Positions 30,349-38,515 are shown, counted from the stretch's first letter. The stretch is 64,000 nt of DNA from Rhodococcoides trifolii (GCF_014635345.1 NZ_BMCU01000004.1:1-64000); one strand, 5' to 3'. The notes: generated by a model not told the origin, from the letters alone. Program-made: numbers and translations.

Positions 30349-30960
30349 GTGAGTACTCCCTCGACCGACACGCAGACGACGGCAGATGCGAGCCCGGCAA
30401 CGTGGCCGAACATCCTGACGTTCCGCGCGCACAACGCACCGCGTATGGAATCGGTGCGAGTGCAGCTGAACGGAAACCGCATCAAGGCAGCCGGACGCAT
30501 CATCGGTGGCGCGTGCGACGAGCATCCCGCGTTCTCCGCGTCCTACGACCTCGTGACGGACGAGGCCGGCAAGACTCGTCGGCTGTCGGTGCGCGCCGCT
30601 CTGGCCACGGGCGAGAAGCAGATTTCGATCAGCCGCGACTCCGAGGGGTACTGGCTCGTCGACAACGGCGCGGCCCCCACGCGCTCGATGTACGGCGGCG
30701 CTCTGGACGTCGACCTGGTGTGGAGCCCGTTCTTCAACACTCTCGCCGTTCGCCGCCTGAAGCTGCAGGAGAGTGAAGGCGAGCAGCAGGTTCCGGTCGT
30801 CTACGTCGGACTGCCCACACTCACCGCGCGCGGTGAAGTCCTCACTTACTCTGGCACTCCCGGATCGGTCAACGTGGTGTCCCCCGTCGGCAACTCGACG
30901 GTCACGCTGGACGCCGACGGTTTCGTACTCGACTACAAGGGCCTCGCAGAGCGCATCTAG
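30349..30960 (+). CDS. putative glycolipid-binding family protein
   Basis: This ~203-residue cytoplasmic protein has the pattern of the putative glycolipid-binding family (PF06475-like): an N-terminal 'E..R....G....G', a central 'GYWLVDNG', then 'LDVDLVWSPFFNTLAVRRLKL' in two parts and 'PVVYVGLPTL.....LTYSG'. It is predicted to be a beta-barrel-like sheet protein. Its ligand in actinobacteria is not established. I chose GTG 30349; upstream codons lie in non-conserved sequence, and TTACCG upstream could be a -10 for a leaderless message. Confidence 0.7.
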   Translation: MSTPSTDTQTTADASPATWPNILTFRAHNAPRMESVRVQLNGNRIKAAGRIIGGACDEHPAFSASYDLVTDEAGKTRRLSVRAALATGEKQISISRDSEGYWLVDNGAAPTRSMYGGALDVDLVWSPFFNTLAVRRLKLQESEGEQQVPVVYVGLPTLTARGEVLTYSGTPGSVNVVSPVGNSTVTLDADGFVLDYKGLAERI

Positions 30961-30978
30961 CTCACAGGCTCTGCAGGT

Positions 30979-31917
30979 TCACAGGCTCTGAAGTACGCCC
31001 CCGCGGCGTCCCGCGTCGCGAAGCGCGGTGACCCAGTCGCCGACGCCGATCGTGACGTCGGTGATCTCCCACCACTGCAGTTGGTCGTCGTAGCGTCGGC
31101 GGGCGGTGTGTCCCGCGTCCACGAGCTCGGCGGTCGAGCTGTCGTTCGACAGCGCCTCGCGTGCCTGCACGAGCCGCTCGATCGCATCGTCGAGCGCCGC
31201 CGTCAGACCGGCCGCATTCGCTTCGCACATCGCATTGACCAGCGTGGGCGACGTTCCGGCGACGCGGGTCCCGTCGCGAAACGATCCAGCGGCCAACCTG
31301 AGTGCGAGGTCTCCGCCGGCGGCGCCCACCGCCGCAAGCGTCTCGGCCAGCAGGTGCGGGAGGTGTGAGACCCGCGCGACCGCGCGATCGTGTTCGTCGG
31401 ACGCGGCCGGCACCACCACCGATCCGACCGACAGCGCGAGCCTGGCGACCGTCGTCCACACGTCCGGATCGACGCCGTCGTCGACGCTCACAACCCACAC
31501 CGCATTGCGGAACAGGTCCTCGTCCGTCGCGATCCAGCCCGACGCGGAGGTCCCCGCCATCGGGTGACCGCCGATGTAGCGGGCGCTCAGTCCGTGTGCG
31601 GCGACCGCGCCGGCCATCTCCGCCTTCACACTGACGACGTCGGTGAGCGCGCAGTTCGGCGCGTACCTCGCCACCGCGTCCAGAACGGAGTCGACTGCGG
31701 TCATCGGAACGGCGATGACGACGAGCGCATCGGCCACGGCCGCCCGGCGCAGGACCGCCTCGAGGTCGTTCTCGGCGTCGTATCCGTCGGACCTCGCAGC
31801 CTCCACCGACCCGAAGGAACGGTTGTATCCCCACGCGATCCGTCCGGTCGACACGACCGCTCGGAGCAGGGAGCCCCCGATCAATCCCAAGCCCAGAATG
31901 CATACCGGTCTGTCCAT
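30979..31917 (-). CDS. tyrA: prephenate dehydrogenase TyrA
   Basis: This 312-residue enzyme of tyrosine synthesis oxidatively decarboxylates prephenate to 4-hydroxyphenylpyruvate with NAD+. It has a Rossmann GLGLIGGS at residues 9-16, 'VVSVKAEM' near 95, the substrate-site HPMAG with His118, and 'SHLPHLLAETL' near residue 205. There is no ACT domain. It is divergent from the tadA-associated gene, as in mycobacteria (the Rv3754/Rv3753c/Rv3752c neighbourhood). Start at MDRPVCI. Confidence 0.93.
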   Translation of the reverse strand: MDRPVCILGLGLIGGSLLRAVVSTGRIAWGYNRSFGSVEAARSDGYDAENDLEAVLRRAAVADALVVIAVPMTAVDSVLDAVARYAPNCALTDVVSVKAEMAGAVAAHGLSARYIGGHPMAGTSASGWIATDEDLFRNAVWVVSVDDGVDPDVWTTVARLALSVGSVVVPAASDEHDRAVARVSHLPHLLAETLAAVGAAGGDLALRLAAGSFRDGTRVAGTSPTLVNAMCEANAAGLTAALDDAIERLVQAREALSNDSSTAELVDAGHTARRRYDDQLQWWEITDVTIGVGDWVTALRDAGRRGGVLQSL

Positions 31918-31988
31918 CGAACACAGGTTTCCACATGGAGAGGAGGTTGACTTCATGGACGCGCACATCTCGGACTACGGTTGCGCGC

Positions 31989-32525
31989 ATGGCCACACAG
32001 CGTGGGGGCAAGAGCGCCTCGTCGGACCGCGACGACGACCTCGAAGGGTTCGCCGTCGCGGTCGTGCGTGAAGAAGGCAAATGGACCTGCAGCGCCCTCG
32101 GCAGCGGCGCTCTGGTCAGCTTGAGCAAGGCGGAAACCGAGCTTCGTGAGATGCGCAGTGCCGGTGCCGTGTTCGGGCTGTTGGACGTCGACGACGAGTT
32201 CTTCGTGATCGTGCGTCCCGCGCCGTCGGGGACCCGGCTGCTGCTCTCCGACGCATCGATGGCGATCGACTACGACATCGCGGCGGACGTTCTCGACAAG
32301 CTCAACATCGACATCCCCGACATCGACGAGGACGACCTCGACGACGTCGAACCGTGGGAAGAGGGCGACCTCGCCGTGCTGGCCGATCTCGGTCTGCCCG
32401 AACCGGTTCTGTCGGTGATCCTCGCCGAGACCGATCTCTATCCCGACGAGCAGTTGGGCAACATCGCGAACCGGCTCGGTTTCGCGGACGAGTTCGCCGC
32501 GGTGCTCGACAAACTGTCTCGGTAG
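31989..32525 (+). CDS. tRNA adenosine deaminase-associated protein
   Basis: This 178-residue acidic protein is of the family that is always found just upstream of tadA in actinobacteria (Rv3753c-like). It carries 'FAVAVVREEGKW', 'ELREMRSAGAVFGLLDVDDEFFVIVR' (in parts) and an Asp-rich segment near residue 100. Its function is unproven; a role with TadA is inferred from the conserved pairing. The stop overlaps the GTG of tadA. Start: ATG at MATQRGG. Confidence 0.88.
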   Translation: MATQRGGKSASSDRDDDLEGFAVAVVREEGKWTCSALGSGALVSLSKAETELREMRSAGAVFGLLDVDDEFFVIVRPAPSGTRLLLSDASMAIDYDIAADVLDKLNIDIPDIDEDDLDDVEPWEEGDLAVLADLGLPEPVLSVILAETDLYPDEQLGNIANRLGFADEFAAVLDKLSR

Positions 32526-33001
32526 TGCAGGCTTTTTCGGAAGTTCAGGGCGACGACGTGTGGATGCGGCGAGCTCTCGACGTCGCCGGGAATTCCTCGG
32601 GTGACGACGTGCCGGTGGGTGCCGTGATCTTCGACGGGTCCGGTATTGAAATCGCCTCTGCCTCGAACGCGCGTGAACGGCTGCACGACCCGACGGCGCA
32701 TGCGGAGATTCTGGCGCTGCGGTCGGCGGCGTCGCGCCACGGCGACGGCTGGCGATTGGGTGGCTGCACTCTGGTGGTGACCCTGGAGCCGTGCACGATG
32801 TGCGCAGGAGCTCTGGTCGCCGCGCGCGTGGAGCGGGTGGTGTTCGGTGCGTGGGAGCCCAAGACCGGGGCAGTCGGTTCGCTGTGGGACGTGGTGCGTG
32901 ACCGTCGACTGACCCACCGGCCGCAGGTCAGGGGCGGCGTGCTCGAAGCGGATTGCGCCGAGTCGATTCGCACATGGTTTTCTCAGCGACGCAGCGTTTA
33001 G
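32525..33001 (+). CDS. tadA: tRNA-specific adenosine deaminase TadA
   Basis: This 158-residue deaminase converts A34 to inosine in tRNA-Arg(ACG). It is a zinc site of the cytidine-deaminase fold: HAE at residues 59-61 and PCTMC with Cys90 and Cys93. The GTG start shares a base with the stop of the upstream partner gene. The downstream stop overlaps a SigF-type promoter for csbD. Confidence 0.93.
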   Translation: MQAFSEVQGDDVWMRRALDVAGNSSGDDVPVGAVIFDGSGIEIASASNARERLHDPTAHAEILALRSAASRHGDGWRLGGCTLVVTLEPCTMCAGALVAARVERVVFGAWEPKTGAVGSLWDVVRDRRLTHRPQVRGGVLEADCAESIRTWFSQRRSV

Positions 33002-33022
33002 CGTCGGCACCTTTACGGGTAT
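32996..33022 (+). promoter_or_regulatory. SigF/SigB-type stress promoter of csbD
   Basis: GTTT (32996-32999) and GGGTAT (33017-33022) are separated by 17 bases, which matches the actinobacterial SigF consensus GTTT-N15-17-GGGTA. It lies about 100 bp upstream of the CsbD-family gene, whose relatives are general-stress genes in other bacteria. The -35 overlaps the end of tadA. Confidence 0.8.
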
Positions 33023-33119
33023 CAGTTCGTTGCATGATCAGACGCAATGTTGCGTCGCCTGCCTTGCCGAAATGGAGGGGCGGAAGATACGAGCTTCACC
33101 TGAACGTAAGGAACCAGAA

Positions 33120-33317
33120 ATGGGACTCGACGACAAGATCAGCAACAAGGCCGAAGACCTCAAGGGGAAGGCCAAAGAGGGCGCCGGCACCGCGACCGGT
33201 AACGAAGACCTGCGCCAAGAAGGCAAGGGCGATCAGGCCTCCTCCGCCGTGAAAGACGGCGTCGAGAAGGTCAAAGACGGAATCAGCGACATCAAGGACA
33301 AGCTGACCGGCAAGTAG
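33120..33317 (+). CDS. CsbD-family stress protein
   Basis: This 65-residue, highly charged, Lys/Asp/Glu/Gly-rich protein has the CsbD pattern: 'DKISNKAEDLKGKAKEGAG' and 'GNEDLRQEGKGDQ'. It is likely partly disordered or helical, with no membrane segment. CsbD proteins are general-stress proteins of unknown biochemical role. It is transcribed alone from a SigF-type promoter. ATG with AAGGAA upstream. Confidence 0.92.
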   Translation: MGLDDKISNKAEDLKGKAKEGAGTATGNEDLRQEGKGDQASSAVKDGVEKVKDGISDIKDKLTGK

Positions 33318-33376
33318 TCTCCTCGCGCTTCCGGTCGATTTCGAATACAGCCGGACCGTCGGGTAACGTACCCGTC

Positions 33377-33464
33377 GGTGGCGTGTCCGAGCGGCCTAAG
33401 GAGCGCGCCTCGAAAGCGCGTGACGGGTAACCCCCGTCCGAGAGTTCAAATCTCTCCGCCACCG
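33377..33464 (+). tRNA. tRNA-Ser (CGA)
   Basis: This 88-nt class II tRNA has acceptor arms GGTGGCG and CGCCACC, an anticodon loop CTCGAAA with anticodon CGA at 33411-33413, a long variable arm and a T-loop TTCAAAT. No encoded CCA. A hairpin follows. Confidence 0.95.
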
Positions 33465-33471
33465 CCGAGAA

Positions 33472-33499
33472 CCCCTCATCTGCCATCGCGGGTGAGGGG
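33472..33499 (+). terminator. hairpin terminator after tRNA-Ser(CGA)
   Basis: The inverted repeat CCCCTCA / TGAGGGG, with a 14-nt loop, is followed by CTTCTTC. It starts 8 nt after the tRNA. Confidence 0.65.
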
Positions 33500-33573
33500 C
33501 TTCTTCGTATTCACAGCAAGTCCACAGCGCTTCGGACAAACGCGACGTTGAAGCTGCAACTACTATGTGAATC

Positions 33574-34257
33574 ATGAAGAAGTGGTGGATCGCCCTCGGA
33601 ATCGTCGTCGTCGTAGCGCTGGGTCTGTACTTCGGACCCAAGATCTACGCCAACGTCTTCGCGGAAGACGACGCTCCTGCCGCGTCGGTGTCGACCTCCG
33701 GCGTCGAAGCTGCCACGGGCGACGTCGACGGCACGTTCACCGTCGTTCCCGGTGACGACGCGAACAAGACCGCCGCCGGATACACCGTCGCCGAGGTGTT
33801 GAACGGTTCCGACGTCACGGTCGTCGGCACCACCCCGGACGTGTCCGGCTCTGCCACCGTCGCCGACGAGAAGCTGACCGCAGGCGAGATCACGGTGCAG
33901 ACGGCGACCATCACCACCGACAGCGATCGCCGCGACAATCAGTTCCGCGGCAACATCTTCGACGTTGCTGCCAACCCGACGGCCACCTTCACCGTCACCG
34001 CACCCGCCGACCTCGCGAGCATCCCCAAGGACGGCACCACCACAACTGTCGACGTCGCCGGCACCCTGTCGCTCAAGGGCGTGACCAAGGACGTGACGGT
34101 GCCGATGCAGGTACTTCAGTCCGGCGAGAACCTCATTGCGTCGGGCAGCATCCCCGCCACCTGGGCGGACTACGGCGTGGAGCCCCCGTCGCTCGGCTTC
34201 GTGACGGTGGCGCCCACGGGGTCGGTGGACTTCTTGGTGACGCTGGCGAAGGGGTAG
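33574..34257 (+). CDS. YceI-family lipid-binding-like protein, membrane-anchored
   Basis: This 227-residue protein has a single N-terminal hydrophobic segment (about residues 5-24, no clear cleavage site), then an extracytoplasmic YceI domain from ~50 to the end. YceI landmarks are 'GTFTV', 'GYTVAEVL', 'TDSDRRDNQFRGNIFDVAANPTATF' (in parts), 'GTLSLKGVTKDVTVP' and the final 'PPSLGFVTVAPTGSVDF'. The YceI fold is a lipocalin-like barrel that binds isoprenoid quinones or other lipids. It is transcribed alone between tRNA-Ser and the hydroxylase. Confidence 0.9.
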   Translation: MKKWWIALGIVVVVALGLYFGPKIYANVFAEDDAPAASVSTSGVEAATGDVDGTFTVVPGDDANKTAAGYTVAEVLNGSDVTVVGTTPDVSGSATVADEKLTAGEITVQTATITTDSDRRDNQFRGNIFDVAANPTATFTVTAPADLASIPKDGTTTTVDVAGTLSLKGVTKDVTVPMQVLQSGENLIASGSIPATWADYGVEPPSLGFVTVAPTGSVDFLVTLAKG

Positions 34258-34494
34258 GCCTTCGGTGGTCGCGGTGATCGCAGTGGCCGCGGTGGTCGCG
34301 GCCGAATCGTTCGGTCCACCAGGCTTTCGGGGACACTTTCGCCGTGATTACGACGGGATGCGTGGGATTCTGCAGGATTTGTCTCGGTAAGCGAGACAAA
34401 TCGTGCACTAATGGGATGCGCACACCCCATCGATGCGCGGGATCCCGCCCACCGGCCCGACTGGGGTGCAACACCGCCCGCACCCCCGCGGTGA
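34258..34494. other. intergenic region with a direct repeat of the neighbouring gene's 3' end
   Basis: There is no convincing gene here; the open frames are shadows. The region separates the convergent YceI and hydroxylase genes. It holds a copy (34300-34328) of a 29-bp sequence found again at 34499-34527. Confidence 0.5.
34300..34328 (+). repeat. direct repeat copy 1 (29 bp, hairpin-forming)
   Basis: This differs at one base from copy 2 at 34499-34527. The core CCGAATCGTTCGG can fold into a small hairpin. A second, shorter similarity (TTCGCCGTGATTACG versus TTCGCCGCGATCACC) follows both copies. Confidence 0.75.
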
Positions 34495-35418
34495 TCACGG
34501 CCGAATTGTTCGGTCCACCAGGCTTTCCCGAACCAGTTCGCCGCGATCACCGCGAACCGACACCCCACCAGGCGCCCACCCTGGCGGCCCGAAGACGTAG
34601 CCGAGCTTGGCGCGTAAACCGTTGGCGCTGCGCACATCCCGAGCGATGGCCTCGTACTCACGTGTCTGCAACCGCACGATGTTGTAGGTCTCGACCGGCT
34701 TCGTCAGCCCGTAGCGAGGGCTTGAGGTCTCCTCGGCGTAGGTGTCGAACAGGCGGTCCCAGATCACCAGAATGCCGGCGTAGTTCTTGTCGAGGTACTG
34801 CGGATCGCTGCCGTGGTGCACGCGGTGGTGGGACGGGGTGTTGAAGACGAACTCGAACCACCGGGGCATGCGGTCGATCCGTTCGGTGTGGACCCAGAAC
34901 TGATAGACGAGGTTGACCGAGAAGCCGACGAACACCATCCATGGCGGAATACCGATGAGCGGCAAGGGAATCCACATGATCAGCTCACCGCTGTTGTTCC
35001 ACTTCTGACGCAGTGCGGTGGCGAAGTTGAAGTATTCGCTGGAGTGGTGCGCCTGGTGCGTCGCCCAGACGATGCGAGTCCGGTGCGCGATGCGGTGGTA
35101 CCAGTAGAAGAGCAGGTCGACGCCGAGCAGCAGGATCACCCAGGTGTACCAGGCGTCGGCGGGCAGGTGCCACGGCGCGACATGGTCGTAGATAAGGGTG
35201 TAGGCGACGAGGCCCAGCGCCTTCCAGGCGGCCGACGTGGCGATGGAGACCAGGCCCGTGGCAAGGCTCGCGCGGGCATCCTTCGAGAGGTAGGTCCCGT
35301 GCTCGAGCTTGGCCGCGGCCACCCATTCGACGACGAGCAGAAGGACGAACGCGGGGACCGCCAGCGCGACGGGGTCACGCAACACGAGCGGGAGCGAGTT
35401 CCACGCGTCGGCGATCAT
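34495..35418 (-). CDS. sterol desaturase/fatty-acid hydroxylase family protein
   Basis: This 307-residue membrane di-iron enzyme has three histidine clusters: HRIAH (108-112), HQAHH (121-125) and HRVHH (~198-202), between hydrophobic helices at about residues 18-35, 55-78, 90-108 and 145-170. This is the ERG3/C-5 sterol desaturase-hydroxylase superfamily. In actinobacteria these proteins may act on fatty acids, carotenoids or sterols; the substrate is unknown. The last ~15 codons overlap a 29-bp direct repeat and may be non-native. Confidence 0.9.
   Translation of the reverse strand: MIADAWNSLPLVLRDPVALAVPAFVLLLVVEWVAAAKLEHGTYLSKDARASLATGLVSIATSAAWKALGLVAYTLIYDHVAPWHLPADAWYTWVILLLGVDLLFYWYHRIAHRTRIVWATHQAHHSSEYFNFATALRQKWNNSGELIMWIPLPLIGIPPWMVFVGFSVNLVYQFWVHTERIDRMPRWFEFVFNTPSHHRVHHGSDPQYLDKNYAGILVIWDRLFDTYAEETSSPRYGLTKPVETYNIVRLQTREYEAIARDVRSANGLRAKLGYVFGPPGWAPGGVSVRGDRGELVRESLVDRTIRP
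34499..34527 (+). repeat. direct repeat copy 2 (29 bp), inside the hydroxylase 3' end
   Basis: This copy overlaps the last codons of the minus-strand hydroxylase gene and encodes part of its tail ESLVDRTIRP. It is a partner of 34300-34328. Confidence 0.75.
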
Positions 35419-35441
35419 CGCCGCAGTTTACGTGACGTGCG

Positions 35442-36515
35442 TCACCGGTATTCGCGAAGCAGGGGGCACTCGAACGGGTTGCGCTTGGACAGTCCGACCT
35501 GGTTGAGGTAGCGGACGACGATGCCGTAGGACTTCAGCAGGGTCGTCTCCGTGTAGGTGACACCGTGCTTCTCGCAGTGTGCGCGAACCAGCGGGCGCAC
35601 CTTGTGCAGGTTCGGGCGCGGCATGCTCGGGAAGAGGTGGTGCTCGATCTGGTAGTTCAGACCGCCCATCATGTAGTCGGTCACCACACCGCCCTCGACG
35701 TTGCGCGACATCAGGACCTGGCGGCGCAGGAAGTCGACCTTGGCATTCTCTGGGACGATCGGCATGCCCTTGTGGTTCGGGGCGAACGATCCGCCGAGCA
35801 GCACGCCGAACACGGCAAGGTGGATCAGAATGAACCCGACGGCGAGGCCGGGCGACATGAAGAGGAAGGGGACGACGAAGCCGAGGCCGAGTCGGACGGC
35901 GATCAGCGCCAGCTCCGTCTTGCGACGCTTGATCTTCTTGTCGCCGAGCAGGGTCTGGACGCTGGCCACGTGGAGTGCTGCGCCTTCGAGCGTCAGCAGC
36001 GGAAAGAACAGCCACCCTTGGCGGCGAGTGAATGCCTCGGCGAATCCGGTTCGCTTGTGTGCGTATGCGGGGACGAATGCGAGAACCCCGTTGCCGATGT
36101 CGGGATCGATGCCGATCTGATTGGGCGCCTTGTGGTGGCGGTTGTGCTTTCCCTGCCACCAGTACAGCGAAAGTCCTGCGAATGCGCCGGCAATGATGCG
36201 GGCGGTCCACTCGTTCCATTTAGCGGAATCGAACATCTGGCGGTGGGCGCCGTCGTGTCCGAGGAATCCGAACTGGGTGCTGACGACTGCGAGAACGGCG
36301 GCCAACGCCAGTTGCCACCAGGAGTCTCCCAGGAATGCCGACGCGACCCATACGCCGAAAAACGCTGCCACAGTGCCGATTATGCGTGACCAGTAGTACC
36401 CGTGGCGCCGCTCGAGCAGACCCGATTCCCGCACCTGAACGGATAGTTCGGTGTACGTACTGACGTAGCGAGCGGCTGGTCGCTCGACTACCGGACCTGT
36501 CGATGCAGCAGTCAT
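35442..36515 (-). CDS. membrane fatty-acid desaturase (DesA3/delta-6 type)
   Basis: This 357-residue acyl-lipid/acyl-CoA desaturase has three His boxes: HDGAH (87-91), HNRHH (124-128) and QIEHH (~303), the last with Gln in place of the first His as in DesA3 and front-end desaturases. TM segments are at about residues 45-85 and 200-240. It introduces a double bond using a di-iron centre and needs an oxidoreductase partner not present nearby. ATG with GAGG upstream. A perfect 9-bp inverted repeat lies ~70 bp upstream. It is followed on the same strand, 24 nt later, by the hydroxylase-family gene. Confidence 0.92.
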   Translation of the reverse strand: MTAASTGPVVERPAARYVSTYTELSVQVRESGLLERRHGYYWSRIIGTVAAFFGVWVASAFLGDSWWQLALAAVLAVVSTQFGFLGHDGAHRQMFDSAKWNEWTARIIAGAFAGLSLYWWQGKHNRHHKAPNQIGIDPDIGNGVLAFVPAYAHKRTGFAEAFTRRQGWLFFPLLTLEGAALHVASVQTLLGDKKIKRRKTELALIAVRLGLGFVVPFLFMSPGLAVGFILIHLAVFGVLLGGSFAPNHKGMPIVPENAKVDFLRRQVLMSRNVEGGVVTDYMMGGLNYQIEHHLFPSMPRPNLHKVRPLVRAHCEKHGVTYTETTLLKSYGIVVRYLNQVGLSKRNPFECPLLREYR

Positions 36516-36819
36516 GAATCCTCGTTGCGGTGGCGGCCCCGAGCGCCCCGGACGCGGATCGCGTCGACGGTTGAGCACCCACGAGAAATGCATCTCCGGA
36601 TTCGAGACGATGCATTTTCGTTGACCTGCCCCAGTGTGGCACAGGCACCCGCACACGTCGACAGAACCGAATCGGCACCGGCCCAGTACGACCGTCCGTG
36701 TGCGTTGCTAATGTCAAAACTCAAGGCGACCGTCGACGAGAACGTGTACGGCGACAGACGAACACTCGAACCCAGTGGTGTGCGATGTCGGTTTCGCCGC
36801 GAACGGAGCGCCGCACACC
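36516..36819. other. divergent intergenic region between the desaturase and a small ORF
   Basis: 304 bases with no convincing gene. It should contain promoters for the desaturase (minus) and the 83-residue ORF (plus). It contains the inverted repeat described at 36586-36617. I see no riboswitch or other structure. Confidence 0.5.
36586..36617 (-). promoter_or_regulatory. perfect inverted repeat, candidate operator of the desaturase
   Basis: AAATGCATC (36586-36594) and GATGCATTT (36609-36617) are perfect 9-bp arms with a 14-bp spacer, 70 bp upstream of the desaturase ATG. It is AT-rich against the background. A repressor site is likely; the regulator is not known. Confidence 0.55.
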
Positions 36820-37071
36820 ATGAGCACCCACCAACTCCTCGCCCAGAAAGTTGCTCGGTACCTCGAGCGTCGACTGTCGAAGCACGATGTGACGAGCCCG
36901 GTCGGCGGCGACGTCACTGCCCAGGGTCAGTTGCGTGAGAACGAGTACGCCCAGCTCGAGACGGATTGGGAGAGTGCTCTCGCCATCGCGGCCATCCCGT
37001 CGAAGCCGGGTCCGACGCCCGCTGACGCAACACGACTCGACGACCTGGCCAAGCGGTACGGAATCAGCTGA
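36820..37071 (+). CDS. hypothetical protein of 83 residues
   Basis: ATG start (MSTHQLLAQKVARYLERRLS) with GGAG about 11 nt upstream. It is mostly helical and charged, with no membrane segment or cysteines. I do not recognise a family. Codon use looks like the surrounding genes. It stands alone on the plus strand, divergent from the desaturase. Confidence 0.5.
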   Translation: MSTHQLLAQKVARYLERRLSKHDVTSPVGGDVTAQGQLRENEYAQLETDWESALAIAAIPSKPGPTPADATRLDDLAKRYGIS

Positions 37072-37238
37072 CACGCGCGATCCATGCGCTACATATTGTG
37101 AGCATGGCGTAGGGTAGGTGTTGTCGCACGAACTTCTGGCCACGAGTCAGCGTTCAACCTTGCACGTTGGATTCCCAGCGCACGCCGACACACCCACACT
37201 GACATGTACGTCGATGTCCCTCATTCGAAGGGGTTTTA

Positions 37239-37376
37239 ATGGAACCCAACCCGCTGTTTCTCGCACCGAGCAATCCCGAGTCCGAAGCCGCCGAGACCGC
37301 TGCCAACTCGCCGGTCACCGACATGAGCGCTCGCCCCGCCCCGTCCTACACCGGGCTGTTCTCCGAAGCGCCCTAA
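37239..37376 (+). CDS. small protein of 45 residues
   Basis: ATG preceded by GAAGGGG at 5-nt spacing. The peptide begins MEPNPLFLAPSNPESEAAE and is Pro/Ala/Glu-rich, with no signal peptide or Cys. The stop overlaps the stop of the convergent thioesterase by 4 bases. No family recognised. The strong ribosome-binding site is the main support. Confidence 0.5.
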   Translation: MEPNPLFLAPSNPESEAAETAANSPVTDMSARPAPSYTGLFSEAP

Positions 37377-37867
37377 GGCAATCCCCGCGCCTCGCGCCGG
37401 ATGGCTCGCTCCATCTGCTCCGTGGCCTTCCGAAGCTCTCTGCGTCGCAGAGCGGCCTCGAACCGTTGTCGCGCAACGTCTCCCACCGGGGTGAGCGGAG
37501 GCACCGTGATGGCCTTGCCGTCGGAATCGACCGCCACCATCGTGAAGTAGCAACTGTTGGTGTGCCGGGTCACGCCGTCGCGGATGTTTTCCGTCTGCAC
37601 GTGAATTCCGACTTCCATCGACGTTTTTCCGGTGTAGTTGACCGTCGCGGAGAACGTGACCAGTTCACCTACGTGGATTGCCTCTCGAAACACCACCCGA
37701 TCGACTGACAGGGTGACGACGTAGGACTGCGCGTACCTGCTCGCGCACGCGTACGCGACCTGGTCGAGAAGCTTGAGAATCGTTCCGCCGTGTACGTTCC
37801 CGGAGAAGTTGGCCATGTCCGGTGTCATCAACACCGTCATGGAGGTCGTGTGCTTCGATTCCGACAT
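37373..37867 (-). CDS. acyl-CoA thioesterase, hotdog fold (YciA/BFIT type)
   Basis: This 164-residue cytoplasmic thioesterase has the hotdog-domain pattern 'MTPDMANFSGNVHGGTILKLLDQVAYACA' in parts: the Asn-x-x-Gly-x-x-Phe-like loop, then HGGTILKLLD with the catalytic-helix Asp near residue 35. 'VDRVVFREAIHVGELVTFSA' and 'TSMEVGIHVQTEN' follow. It hydrolyses acyl-CoA thioesters. I chose MSESKHT, with AGAGGG upstream; the longer frame upstream is unsupported. Confidence 0.9.
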   Translation of the reverse strand: MSESKHTTSMTVLMTPDMANFSGNVHGGTILKLLDQVAYACASRYAQSYVVTLSVDRVVFREAIHVGELVTFSATVNYTGKTSMEVGIHVQTENIRDGVTRHTNSCYFTMVAVDSDGKAITVPPLTPVGDVARQRFEAALRRRELRKATEQMERAIRREARGLP

Positions 37868-37961
37868 TCGCGTCCCTCTCGACTCGGACACAAAGTATCG
37901 GTGTCCGGCCTCACCCGCATCCGATGTGCAGGAATTGCTTCGCGGCTGCACAGTGTGAGGC

Positions 37962-38510
37962 ATGACAGAGACCTCCGTGACCACGTCGGTGGTCAGACGC
38001 ATCAGCGACGGTCGCGAGCAGGAGTTCGTGGCCTGGACCGACGCGGGCATCTCCATCGTGCGGACCTTTCCCGGATTTCTCGGTGGCGGCTGGCTGCGAT
38101 CGTCCTCGGATCCGTCCGAGTACTACGTGCTGTATCGGTTCGCAAGCGATGACACCCTCGACGATTGGCTCGCGTCGCCGCTCCGCAAAGCGTGGGTCGC
38201 CCGTGGAGAGGGCGTGGCCGACGACGCCGCAACCCACCGGCTGACCGGCATCGAGGGGTGGTTCGAACCGCAGTCGAATCTGACCAACGCAGTGCGCGTC
38301 GTGGGCGCTCCTCCGCCTCGGTGGAAGCAGGGCATCACCATCTGGATCGCGTTCTTCCCGCTGAGTCTGGTGTTGAATTTTCTTGTGGCGCCGCACATTC
38401 CGAACGTGGTGTTACGAACGTTGGTGCTCACTCTGATCAATACGCCGCTGATGGTCTACGTGCTGCTGCCGTTCATCACGGCCCGGCTCGCACCGTGGCT
38501 GGCGCGCTAG
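37962..38510 (+). CDS. ABM-domain protein with C-terminal membrane helices
   Basis: This 182-residue protein has an antibiotic-biosynthesis-monooxygenase-like ferredoxin fold at residues ~5-95 ('TTSVVRRISDGREQEFVAW', 'FPGFLGGGWL', 'YYVLYRFASDDTLDDWLAS'), then two hydrophobic segments at about residues 125-145 and 150-175. This architecture matches a widespread family of putative ABM-superfamily membrane proteins of unknown role. No cofactor motif is needed for ABM enzymes. It is convergent with the dioxygenase gene, 5 nt apart. Confidence 0.85.
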   Translation: MTETSVTTSVVRRISDGREQEFVAWTDAGISIVRTFPGFLGGGWLRSSSDPSEYYVLYRFASDDTLDDWLASPLRKAWVARGEGVADDAATHRLTGIEGWFEPQSNLTNAVRVVGAPPPRWKQGITIWIAFFPLSLVLNFLVAPHIPNVVLRTLVLTLINTPLMVYVLLPFITARLAPWLAR

Positions 38511-38515
38511 CCGGC

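Noticed and set aside
30961..30990. Short direct repeat TCACAGGCTCTG between the glycolipid-binding-like gene and tyrA
   Set aside because: Only 12 bp, in the tyrA 3' end, with no hairpin; likely a local duplication of no consequence.
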